DNA from: Acetobacteraceae bacterium | Lineage (GTDB): Bacteria; Pseudomonadota; Alphaproteobacteria; Acetobacterales; Acetobacteraceae | Direction of reading: 5' to 3' | Assembly (NCBI GenBank): GCA_947476855.1 | Contig: CANJSR010000095.1 | Coordinates: forward strand, 1 to 12,835 | DNA length: 12,835 nucleotides | Shown here: positions 7,122-12,835 of the stretch, in pieces | How positions within the stretch are numbered: position 1 is the stretch's first letter | How the letters are laid out: each line of letters opens with the position of its first letter | Notes under the pieces: generated by a model | Told to the model about the DNA's origin: nothing | The model's input: the letters and a program-made list of their open reading frames with translations, nothing else | Databases searched by the model: none | Translations under genes and position numbers: made by a program

Positions 7122-7904
7122 ATGAAACCATATCGTACTGATATCGCCTGGAGCTCACCGGACTCGATCACCGTGTTCGGGCGCAGCCTGCCGGATGAAA
7201 TCCTCGGGCATCTGAGCTTTGGCGACATGGCGTTCCTGGAACTCACCAGGCGCACGCCGAACCCGGACGAATCCCGGATGTTCAACGCCATGCTGGTGAC
7301 GTTGGTGGAACATGGCCTGACGCCGAGCACGATGGTGGCTCGGCTGACCTATCTGGGTGCGCCGGAGGCGATGCAGGCCGCCGTCGCCGCCGGGCTGAGC
7401 GGCCTGGGGACCGTGTTCGTGGGAAGCGTGGAGGGGAGCGCGAAGATGCTGTCGGAGGCGCTGCCGACGCCCGATCCGGCCGCCGACCTGGATGCGATCG
7501 CGGGGGCGATCGTCGCTGATTTCGCGGCGCGGAAGGCGATCATACCGGGCATCGGGCATCCGTTCCATAAGCCGATCGACCCCCGGACGCCGCGGTTGAT
7601 CCAGATCGCGCGGGAAACCGGGTTCGAGGGGCCCTATGTGACCCTGATCCAGAAGGTCGCGGCGCAGGCCGGAGAGGCCCGCAAGCGCGATCTGCCCTGC
7701 AACGCGACGGGTATCCTGGGGGCTCTGGCGTGTGAGATGGGGTTCGACTGGAAGATTTGCCGGGGCCTGGGCGTGATGGCACGTGCGGTCGGGATCGTGG
7801 GGCATATCCTGGAGGAAAGCCGTAACCCGATCGCCGCCGACCTGTGGCTGCGGACCGAGGAGGAGGCGACGCGGCACTTCCGGGAGCCTGGGGCGAAGGG
7901 GTAG
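7122..7904 (+). CDS. Citryl-CoA lyase / citrate-synthase-fold protein
   Basis: This 260-residue protein starts at ATG 7122 with GGAGAAG upstream; an earlier in-frame TTG at 7095 lacks a site. It has the small citrate-synthase fold seen in citryl-CoA lyases, which cleave citryl-CoA to acetyl-CoA and oxaloacetate, and in the C-terminal module of ATP-citrate lyase. Visible motifs are VEHGLTPST (H64), GLSGLGTVFVGSVEG (about 91-105), GIGHPFHKPIDPR (H146) and CRGLGVMARAVGIVGHILEE (213-232). H64 and H146 match two of the three catalytic residues of ATP-citrate lyase. The third, an Asp in NVDG, appears here as T196 in NATG. The true substrate may therefore be another 3-hydroxyacyl-CoA. It forms an operon with the crotonase. 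The fold is certain and the reaction is not. Confidence 0.85.
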   Translation: MKPYRTDIAWSSPDSITVFGRSLPDEILGHLSFGDMAFLELTRRTPNPDESRMFNAMLVTLVEHGLTPSTMVARLTYLGAPEAMQAAVAAGLSGLGTVFVGSVEGSAKMLSEALPTPDPAADLDAIAGAIVADFAARKAIIPGIGHPFHKPIDPRTPRLIQIARETGFEGPYVTLIQKVAAQAGEARKRDLPCNATGILGALACEMGFDWKICRGLGVMARAVGIVGHILEESRNPIAADLWLRTEEEATRHFREPGAKG

Positions 7905-7934
7905 GGTTGGGGGCAAGCGGGGAGTGCGGGGTTC

Positions 7935-8170
7935 GGGCGGCGAGGATCATCCGCCGTCGTCAGCCGCCGGGCATAGGCCCATCCCCGTCGTGGCGGGTGG
8001 ACGAGGCTGAGCACAGGACTTGGGCGGCAAGGACATCCGCCGTCGTCAGCCGGCAGGCACCGGCCCATTTCCCCGTCGTGGCGGGTGGACGGGGCTGAGC
8101 GCAGGGCTTGGGCGGCGAGGACATCCTCCGTCGTCAGCCGCCAGGCATCGGCCCATCCCCGTCGTGGCGG
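7935..8170. repeat. Tandem array of about 2.7 copies of an 87-88 bp structured repeat
   Basis: Units begin with GGGCGG at 7935, 8022 and 8110, giving periods of 87 and 88 bp. The third unit is cut after the shared GTCGTGGCGG at about 8170. Copies differ by scattered substitutions and single-base indels. Shared blocks are GCCGTCGTCAGCCG (CTCC variant in unit 3) and CCCCGTCGTGGCGG. Each unit can fold: CCGCC near its start pairs with GGCGG near its end, and unit 2 has an inner GCCGG-caggca-CCGGC stem. Indels break any reading frame, so it is non-coding. It lies between converging genes, the usual place for REP/BIME-like elements. The family is not recognised. Confidence 0.8.
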
Positions 8171-8237
8171 CCGCAGGGCCGCCCTCCACGGCTTTCCTGC
8201 GATCGGCACTGTTAGTCGTGGATGGCGGGCCTTCGCA

Positions 8238-8350
8238 CCGCCACGACGGAGAGAGGTAGCCGCCTACCCCGCACGACCGAGATGGCCAAGTGCCATCCTC
8301 GCCCGACGGAGATGGCGAGCCGGCCCCTACACGACGGAACGAGGTGGGAC
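8238..8350. repeat. Short array of about 30-bp units, each opening with CACGACGGA
   Basis: The 9-mer CACGACGGA (variants CACGACCGA, CCCGACGGA) begins at about 8243, 8272, 8302 and 8330, giving spacings near 30, 30 and 28. Unit 1 then carries GGTAG-ccgc-CTACC and unit 2 GATGGC-caagt-GCCATC. Unit 3 has only a weak GGC/GCC pair and unit 4 none that is clear. The array opens with CCGCCACGACGG (8238-8249), the exact reverse complement of the core that ends the 87-bp array at 8159-8170. No function is known. Confidence 0.6.
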
Positions 8351-8394
8351 GACGGGTCGGGCCGAAGCGCCGGCCCGGCCCCCCAGACTGCCCC

Positions 8395-9186
8395 TCAGTT
8401 CGCGTAACCCGGGTCTTCGCGGTCCAGCTTCCGCCGGAACGCGGCCCATTCCAGCGACGCGGCCGGAGAGCGGGTGTTGTCGCCGTACATCTTCGCGCCG
8501 ATCGCGCGGGTGCGGGTGATGGCGTCCTCGCTCGGGACATGCAGCCCCGATCCCGCCTGCGCCGCCAACTGGATTTCACAGGCGCGTTCCAGGCGGCCCA
8601 GCAGCACGAAGGCCTCTCCCATTGTGCGGCCCGCGGTCAGCGTGCCGTGGTTGCGGAGGAACAGGATGCTCCCATCCGACAGATCGCGCGCCAGGCGGCG
8701 GCGTTCGTCATCGGCGTCGCTCGCGGGGCCTTCGTAGTCATGGTAGCGGATGCGATCCATCAGGATCAGCGCGTTCTGGGAGATCGGCAGCAACCCCTCC
8801 TTCTGCGCGGACACGCCGGCCCCGGCCGAGGAGTGCAGATGCATGACCGAATTGACATCCGGCCGCACCGCCAGGATGCCGCCATGGATGACCTCTCCGG
8901 CCTTGTTGATGCCGTAGGGCGCGTCGCTCAGGACATTGCCCGCGGTGTCCATCTTCACGAGGGAGGAGGCGGTAATCTCCTCAAAGAACAACCCCAGCGG
9001 ATTGAGCAGGTACTGATCCGTCGTGCCTGGCACGCGGAGCGAGAAATGATTGCCCAGCATGTCGTGCCAGCCGAACCGCGCGGCGAGGCGATAGGCGGCC
9101 GCAAGTTCCAGACGAGCCTCCCATTCCTCGGGCGAGCAATCGGTCTTGCGGCTTCGGAGACTGGTGACCTGCGCGGAGGCGGACAT
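8395..9186 (-). CDS. Class II aldolase/adducin family protein
   Basis: This 263-residue protein starts at ATG 9186 with GAGGG eight bases before it. It has the family's metal site: H116 and H118 in MHLHSS and H180 in LRNHGTL. E98 in AGEVIHGG takes the place of the acid usually found near the substrate. The N-terminal GWHDMLGNHFSLR (39-51) is the phosphate-binding segment of the fold, in a form common to the adducin-like branch rather than true fuculose-phosphate aldolases. Enzymes of this branch use a divalent metal for retro-aldol or decarboxylation reactions on hydroxy-acids or sugars, and the substrate cannot be read here. It lies 72 bp after the amino-acid-type binding protein on the same strand, so joint transcription is likely. 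The intervening hairpin may set its translation. It converges on the citryl-CoA lyase-like gene. Confidence 0.88.
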   Translation of the reverse strand: MSASAQVTSLRSRKTDCSPEEWEARLELAAAYRLAARFGWHDMLGNHFSLRVPGTTDQYLLNPLGLFFEEITASSLVKMDTAGNVLSDAPYGINKAGEVIHGGILAVRPDVNSVMHLHSSAGAGVSAQKEGLLPISQNALILMDRIRYHDYEGPASDADDERRRLARDLSDGSILFLRNHGTLTAGRTMGEAFVLLGRLERACEIQLAAQAGSGLHVPSEDAITRTRAIGAKMYGDNTRSPAASLEWAAFRRKLDREDPGYAN

Positions 9187-9193
9187 GGACTGG

Positions 9194-9224
9194 ACCCTCG
9201 GGTTGTTTATGAGCCCCCGAGGGT
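9194..9224 (-). promoter_or_regulatory. Hairpin that pairs the aldolase ribosome binding site
   Basis: ACCCTCGGG (9194-9202) and CCCGAGGGT (9216-9224) form a perfect 9-bp stem with a 13-base loop. In minus-strand RNA, the 3' arm contains the GAGGG (9199-9195) that is the only good ribosome site for the aldolase ATG at 9186. The stem would therefore block translation unless opened. It is also placed to end or stabilise the upstream binding-protein message, but no T-run follows, which argues against a classical terminator. Confidence 0.5.
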
Positions 9225-9258
9225 GAAGCGCGCCAGCCGAACGGTCAATCCGTGGAGG

Positions 9259-10275
9259 CTACCGCAGGGGCAGCGCGTACATCAGCCCGCCCTTGGTCCA
9301 CTGGTCGTTCAACCCACGCTCCAGCCCGATCGGGCTGCCCTTGCCCAGGTTGCGGTCGAAGGATTCGCCATAGTTTCCAACGGCCCGCAGCGCCCGTTCG
9401 GCCCAGGCCTCATCCAGGCCCAGGGCCTTCCCCAGGCCCGGCTCGACGCCCAGCAGGCGGCGGATATCGGGGTCGGTGCTGGTCCTCTTCTCATCGATGT
9501 TGGCACGGGTGACGCCCAGTTCCTCGGCCGCGATCTGCGCGACCAGCACGTATTTCGCCACCGTCGCCCATTGTTCGTCACCACGGCGGACCATCGGGCC
9601 CAGAGGCTCCTTCGACACGCGCTCGGGCAGGATGACATGGGCGGACGGGTCGCTCATGGCGGAGACGCGCACGGCGGCAAGCTGGCTGGCATCGGTCGTC
9701 ATCGCGTCGCACCGGCCGCTTTGGTAGGCGTGGACCATCGTGTCCATGGAATCGAGGATGACCGGCTGGACTTTCAGGTTGTTGCGGCGGGCGAAGTCAC
9801 CCAGGTTCAGCTCGGTCGTGGAACCCGGCAGCACGCACACGGTGGCCCCGTCGAGCTGCTTGGCGCTGGTCAGGTTCGCCTTCTTGCCCACCATGAACCC
9901 CTGCCCGTCGTAGAAATTCACGCCGACGCCGAGCAAGCCGAGGGAGGATTCGCGGGACATGGTGATGGTGACGTTGCGGGCGAGGACGTCGATTTCTCCA
10001 GACTGCAACAGGACAAAGCGTGTCGAGTAGGTGGTGGCGACGAACTTCACCTTGGCGGGATCGCCAAGCACCGCGGCGGCGAGGCCGCGGCAATAGTCGA
10101 TGTCCAGCCCGGAATAGACGCCCTGGTTATCGGGCGCCGAGAACCCCGCGACGCCGGTGTTGACCCCGCATATCAACTGGCCCCTCGCCTTCACCTGGTC
10201 CAGCGTGGCGGCCTGGGCGGCCAGCGGGGCGATGACGGCGGCGGCGGTCAGAAAAGAGGCAATCGAACGGCGCAT
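9259..10275 (-). CDS. General amino-acid ABC transporter periplasmic binding protein (AapJ-like)
   Basis: This 338-residue protein starts at ATG 10275 with AGGAG about 8 bases upstream. Residues 1-22 are a Sec signal peptide with a cut after AQA. The mature part is a family 3 solute-binding protein of the AapJ type. VKARGQLICGVNTGVAGFS holds C36, and GLDIDYCRGLAAAVLGD holds C62, so a disulfide is possible. Further motifs are LLQSGEIDVLARNVTITMSR, GRCDAMTTDASQLAA, KEPLGPMVRRGDEQW and a C-terminal NLGKGSPIGLERGLNDQW. It would bind amino acids or similar small zwitterions and deliver them to a membrane transporter. No permease or ATPase gene is nearby on either side, so it is an orphan that must share a transporter or act as a sensor. 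The class II aldolase follows in the same orientation. Confidence 0.92.
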   Translation of the reverse strand: MRRSIASFLTAAAVIAPLAAQAATLDQVKARGQLICGVNTGVAGFSAPDNQGVYSGLDIDYCRGLAAAVLGDPAKVKFVATTYSTRFVLLQSGEIDVLARNVTITMSRESSLGLLGVGVNFYDGQGFMVGKKANLTSAKQLDGATVCVLPGSTTELNLGDFARRNNLKVQPVILDSMDTMVHAYQSGRCDAMTTDASQLAAVRVSAMSDPSAHVILPERVSKEPLGPMVRRGDEQWATVAKYVLVAQIAAEELGVTRANIDEKRTSTDPDIRRLLGVEPGLGKALGLDEAWAERALRAVGNYGESFDRNLGKGSPIGLERGLNDQWTKGGLMYALPLR

Positions 10276-10299
10276 GGGGGGACTCCTGGCGGGCGGCGC

Positions 10300-10329
10300 A
10301 CGCTACGCCGCGCGGGCATTGCCTGACAA
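10300..10329 (-). promoter_or_regulatory. Possible promoter for the binding-protein gene
   Basis: On the minus strand TTGTCA (10329-10324) matches the -35 consensus at five of six bases. It is followed after 18 bases by TAGCGT (10305-10300), a poor -10 box. It sits 25 bases before the ATG at 10275, in the spacer between divergent genes. The call rests on motif match alone. Confidence 0.25.
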
Positions 10330-10403
10330 CGCGGCAGATCGGGTTTCTGGGAGCCTGCGCTTCGGGTGTGGTATGGTGCGCGCCTTGGAGAAGGAGAATA
10401 CCG

Positions 10404-10865
10404 ATGGCCGACGCGAAACTTGCTCCCAACCTGCCGGGTTGGATGGTGGACCACACGAACCGCTATCTGAGCAGCGGCGGGACGGACGGGCATATGTACA
10501 AGGTCACCCCGCCCGGTTACTCCGAGATGGTGGTGCCTTCCCTGCTGCTGACAACGACGGGGCGGAAGTCGGGGGAGAAGTTCATCTTCCCGCTGTTCTA
10601 TGGGACGACCGGGAACGGCTACATCATCGTCGCGTCGAAGGGCGGGGCACCGGATCATCCGGGCTGGTACAAGAACCTGCTGGCCAATCCGGTCTGCGAG
10701 GTCCAGGTCGGGACGAAGACGATCACGGCGCGAGCCCGGACCACGAGCGGCGCGGAACGGACGGCGCTGTGGCAGGAGGCTTTGAAGTTCTGGCCGCCTT
10801 ACGCGGATTACGAAAAGAAGACGCCTCGGGAGATTCCGGTGGTTGTGCTGGATCCGGTTGCGTAG
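10404..10865 (+). CDS. Nitroreductase-family deazaflavin (F420)-dependent oxidoreductase, DUF385 type
   Basis: This 153-residue protein starts at ATG 10404, six bases after an AAGGAGA site; the in-frame start at 10368 lacks one. It is a single split-barrel domain of the flavin/deazaflavin oxidoreductase family. LLLTTTGRKSGEK (48-59) is the strand-turn with the phosphate-binding TGRKSG. YIIVASKGGAPDHPGWYKNL (73-92) followed by LANP is the signature of the Ddn-like branch, which in mycobacteria uses reduced F420 to reduce unsaturated or nitro compounds. Bacteria without F420 may use FMN or another cofactor with such proteins, so the cofactor is open here. There is no signal peptide. It stands alone, divergent from the binding-protein gene and convergent with the tRNA. 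The hairpin just past the stop may end both transcripts. Confidence 0.9.
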   Translation: MADAKLAPNLPGWMVDHTNRYLSSGGTDGHMYKVTPPGYSEMVVPSLLLTTTGRKSGEKFIFPLFYGTTGNGYIIVASKGGAPDHPGWYKNLLANPVCEVQVGTKTITARARTTSGAERTALWQEALKFWPPYADYEKKTPREIPVVVLDPVA

Positions 10866-10882
10866 GGACACGGTGCCTTGGA

Positions 10883-10902
10883 CCCCGGGCTTTGGCCCGG
10901 GG
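10883..10902. terminator. Hairpin between the F420-type gene and tRNA-Arg
   Basis: CCCCGGGC-tttg-GCCCGGGG forms a perfect 8-bp stem. It is 17 bases after the oxidoreductase stop on the plus strand and 11 bases after the encoded CCA of the tRNA on the minus strand. It could stop transcription from both sides. Neither strand has a T-run after the stem, so it is a terminator by position and stem strength only. Confidence 0.5.
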
Positions 10903-10913
10903 GAGCCTGAGGA

Positions 10914-10990
10914 TGGCGCGCCCTGGTGGATTCGAACCACCGACCCACAGCTTAGAAGGCTGTTGCTCTATCCAACTGAGCTAAGGGCGC
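10914..10990 (-). tRNA. tRNA-Arg with anticodon TCT
   Basis: The minus strand folds as a full cloverleaf. The acceptor arms GCGCCCT and AGGGCGC pair at all seven positions. The D stem is GCTC/GAGC, the anticodon stem ACAGC/GCTGT encloses the loop CTTCTAA (anticodon TCT), and the T arm is GGTGG-TTCGAAT-CCACC. A discriminator G and an encoded CCA (10916-10914) follow. It reads AGA, a rare codon in GC-rich genomes. No integrase or duplicated 3' end is seen near it. Confidence 0.97.
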
Positions 10991-11030
10991 CCCGCTCGGC
11001 CTGAAAACCCCACGCCGATGCCTTCCCCCC

Positions 11031-11036
11031 AGTATA
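11031..11036 (-). promoter_or_regulatory. Likely -10 box of the tRNA-Arg promoter
   Basis: On the minus strand TATACT (11036-11031) lies about 40 bases before the tRNA 5' end, in a spacer otherwise GC-rich. It is followed at once by six G residues. A GC-rich stretch after the -10 box is the known mark of stable-RNA promoters under stringent control. The -35 region (TGGTAA, 11059-11054) is weak. The plus strand reads a perfect TATAAT at 11033-11038, but I find no -35 partner for it. Confidence 0.4.
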
Positions 11037-11153
11037 ATAGCCCCGTTTCCCCGTTACCACCCTCATCCGGACACCCTTGCCTCCCCGTCCCCCAGGGTGC
11101 CAATCTCGCGGCCGCCAGCGGCACAGGCCGGCCGGCATGCGGGGGAGAGACCA

Positions 11154-11906
11154 ATGGAACTCAAGGGCACGGTCGCGCTGGTGACCGGCGGCAATGGCGG
11201 CCTCGGCCAGCGCATCTGCCACGCTTTGGCGCGTGAAGGCGTCCACATCGCCGTCATGTACGCCCAAAGCCGCGACCAGGCCGAAAGCGTGGCGCGCGAC
11301 CTCGCGTCCCGCTACCAGGTCAACGCCGCCGCCTTTGCCTGCGACATCACCGACGGCGCCGACATCGAGACGCTGATCGGCGACGTAACCCGCCGCTTCG
11401 GCCGGCTCGACATCCTGATCAACGACGCCGCCTACAACAAGGCGATCCGCTTCGACGACCTCGACAACCTGACGCTGGAAGTGTGGGAGAAGATCATGGC
11501 GGTCAACCTGACCGGCCCCATGCAGATGATCAAGGCGGTCGCGCCCATCATGAAGGCGCAGGGACAGGGGCGGATCGTCAACATCTCCTCGGTCGCGGGC
11601 CTGCATCCGACCGGGTCGTCGATCGCCTATGCGGTATCGAAGGCGGGGCTGATCCACCTGACCCGCTGCATGGCCGTGGGCCTCGCACCCGAGACGCTGG
11701 TGAACTGCGTCGCCCCCGGCCTGCTGGAAGGCACCCGCGCCACCGCCAACCTGCTGCCCGAGCACATCGAGCGGTCGGCCGCCGGCGCGGTGCTGAAGAA
11801 GGCCGCCGACAAGGATGATTGCGCGGACATGGTGGTGACCATGTGCCGCACCGATACGATGACAGGCCAGACCACCGTCATCGACGCCGGCCGCGTGTTC
11901 CACTGA
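11154..11906 (+). CDS. SDR family NAD(P)-dependent oxidoreductase
   Basis: This 250-residue classical short-chain dehydrogenase starts at ATG 11154, about 6 bases after GGGGGAGA. Dinucleotide binding is shown by TGGNGGLG (11-18), CDITD (63-67) and NDAA (90-93, for the usual NNAG). Catalytic residues N118, S146 (NISSVAG), Y159 and K163 (YAVSK) are all present, followed by VAPGLLEG. These enzymes interconvert alcohols and ketones or reduce 3-oxoacyl groups. There is no acidic residue at the end of strand 2 (HIAVMYAQSR), which leans toward NADP(H), though this is weak evidence. A flavin monooxygenase gene starts 94 bp downstream, so an alcohol-to-ketone step feeding a Baeyer-Villiger step is a reasonable inference. 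The family call is certain; the substrate is not known. Confidence 0.95.
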   Translation: MELKGTVALVTGGNGGLGQRICHALAREGVHIAVMYAQSRDQAESVARDLASRYQVNAAAFACDITDGADIETLIGDVTRRFGRLDILINDAAYNKAIRFDDLDNLTLEVWEKIMAVNLTGPMQMIKAVAPIMKAQGQGRIVNISSVAGLHPTGSSIAYAVSKAGLIHLTRCMAVGLAPETLVNCVAPGLLEGTRATANLLPEHIERSAAGAVLKKAADKDDCADMVVTMCRTDTMTGQTTVIDAGRVFH

Positions 11907-12000
11907 AACCCGGCCGAGTTGAGGTTCGCGCAAGAACCCGATAACCTGCGGCGCAGCGACCACGGCAACGGTACGATTACAGAAGGCAAAGCGTAACATT

Positions 12001-12835
12001 ATGTCCGAAACGAAGGTAAAGCCCGTCAGGGTGCAAAATCCGAACGCAGCCGCGGTCCGCGTTGCGTTCGATCCGCTGCGGCCGACCGACAAGCCGCAGG
12101 AATTCTATGAGGATATCAAGCAGAAGTTCGCCGAAGCGCGCGACCTGCGCCTCAGCTACCGTCCCGACGGGCGGGCGCAGTACACGTCGGAACTGACCGG
12201 CGACCTCGCGAAGTATGAGGTTGATCCCTGGGTTGAGGAAATCATCCAGCGCGATCCGATCAACGACACGGTCGAGTGCCTGTTCATCGGCGGCGGCTTC
12301 TCCGCCCTGCTGACCGCGGCGCGCCTGCGCGAAAAGGGTGTCGAGAGCATCCGCATCGTGGAACGCGGCGGCGATGTCGGCGGAACCTGGTACTGGAACC
12401 GCTACCCCGGCGCCGCCTGCGACGTGTCGGCCTATGACTATCTGCCGCTGCTGGATGAGCTCAACTATGTCCCCGGCAGCTTCTTCGCCAAGGGCCCGGA
12501 GATCTTCGCGCATTGCCAGGCGATCGCGCGCAAATACAACCTGTATGAATTGGCGGTGTTCCAGACCACGGTGACCTCCACCGTGTGGGACGAGGCGGCG
12601 AAGCTGTGGCGCGTCAGCACCGATCGCGGCGACGTCCTGTCCGCCCGTTTCGTGATCTGCGCCAACGGCACCCTGTCCAAACCCAAGCTGTCGAAGATCG
12701 ACGGCATGGAATCGTTCAAGGGCCACTCGTTCCATACCTCGCGCTTCGACTATGCCTATACGGGGTCGGATCTTTCCAACCTCAAGGACAAGGTCGTCGG
12801 CATCATCGGCACCGGCGCATCGGCCGTGCAGATCA
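12001..12835 (+). CDS. Flavin-containing Baeyer-Villiger-type monooxygenase, N-terminal part (cut by window end)
   Basis: ATG 12001 opens a frame that runs to the window end, 278 residues of a protein probably over 500 long. About 90 residues precede the first Rossmann motif, IGGGFSA (96-102), an N-terminal extension like those of steroid and large-ring ketone monooxygenases. GGDVGGTWYWNRYPGAACDV (123-142) is the FAD-binding signature of the class. The fingerprint FxGxxxHT is at 239-246 (FKGHSFHT), followed by SRFD where many enzymes have W-P. GIIGTGASAVQI (267-278) begins the NADPH site. Such enzymes insert one oxygen next to a ketone, giving an ester or lactone, using NADPH and O2. GAAGG at 11982-11986 is the only candidate ribosome site, and it is 14 bases from the ATG. 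The upstream SDR may supply its ketone. Confidence 0.93.
   Translation, partial: MSETKVKPVRVQNPNAAAVRVAFDPLRPTDKPQEFYEDIKQKFAEARDLRLSYRPDGRAQYTSELTGDLAKYEVDPWVEEIIQRDPINDTVECLFIGGGFSALLTAARLREKGVESIRIVERGGDVGGTWYWNRYPGAACDVSAYDYLPLLDELNYVPGSFFAKGPEIFAHCQAIARKYNLYELAVFQTTVTSTVWDEAAKLWRVSTDRGDVLSARFVICANGTLSKPKLSKIDGMESFKGHSFHTSRFDYAYTGSDLSNLKDKVVGIIGTGASAVQI

Noticed and set aside
8238..8350. CRISPR array
   Set aside because: The 30-bp steps look similar at first, but only about 9 bases are constant and the rest is not spacer-like. Two units carry self-complementary inserts, and no cas gene is nearby.
8290..10326. 678-codon open frame on the plus strand
   Set aside because: It lies exactly opposite the class II aldolase and the binding-protein genes, both of which have clear motifs and ribosome sites. 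Long antisense frames are common in GC-rich DNA, and its product shows no domain.
10914..10990. Integration site of a mobile element at the tRNA gene
   Set aside because: There is no integrase gene, no second copy of the tRNA 3' end in the window, and no change of gene style on either side.
11919..11947. Promoter TTGAGG-17-TAACCT before the monooxygenase
   Set aside because: The -35 box is fair but the -10 box matches at only three positions. The gene may simply be read from the SDR promoter.
10968..12092. 374-codon open frame on the minus strand
   Set aside because: It is antisense to the SDR gene with its complete catalytic set, and it would also run into the tRNA-Arg gene.
11977..12735. 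252-codon open frame on the minus strand
   Set aside because: It is antisense to the monooxygenase, whose FAD and NADPH motifs read cleanly on the plus strand.

Overview
The window is GC-rich DNA with bacterial gene organisation. Short intergenic gaps, GGAG-type ribosome binding sites and tightly packed genes on both strands fit an alphaproteobacterium. The family set (AapJ-like binding protein, citryl-CoA lyase-like protein, class II aldolase/adducin, Baeyer-Villiger monooxygenase, deazaflavin-type oxidoreductase) points to Rhodospirillales, perhaps Acetobacteraceae. That placement is inferred from protein style, not from a marker gene. No phage, transposase, integrase or CRISPR array is visible.

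Layout. 1-1073 (+): the 3' end of an adenylosuccinate lyase / carboxymuconate cycloisomerase family gene, a periplasmic cupin, and a 73-residue Cys-containing unknown protein. 1077-1641 (-): a histidine phosphatase gene broken by two single-base frameshifts. 1642-2138: about 500 bp without a gene, slightly AT-richer, with a small dyad and a possible -10 element. 2139-4832 (+): an 897-residue S8 (subtilisin-like) protease with calcium-loop insertions, a PPC domain and two Calx-beta domains. 4928-6232 (+): a TTC38-like TPR protein. 6318-7904 (+): a two-gene unit, crotonase family then citryl-CoA lyase/citrate-synthase-like. 7905-8394: about 490 bp between converging genes, filled by two families of structured repeats. 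10275-8395 (-): an orphan amino-acid-type binding protein followed by a class II aldolase, with a hairpin that buries the aldolase's ribosome binding site. 10404-10865 (+): a DUF385-type deazaflavin/F420 oxidoreductase. 10990-10914 (-): tRNA-Arg(TCT). 11154-12835 (+): an SDR dehydrogenase, then the 5' part of a Baeyer-Villiger-type flavin monooxygenase that runs off the window.

The theme is small-molecule catabolism: CoA-thioester chemistry, aldol-type enzymes, uptake, alcohol/ketone oxidation and oxygen insertion. An exported protease and scaffold-type proteins accompany it. The SDR and monooxygenase could act in sequence (alcohol to ketone to ester). The crotonase and citryl-CoA lyase-like proteins probably act on one CoA ester. 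I found no convincing new defence or mobile system. The least explained parts are the 7935-8350 repeats, the two hairpins next to ribosome binding sites, and the active-site substitutions in the CoA-enzyme pair.
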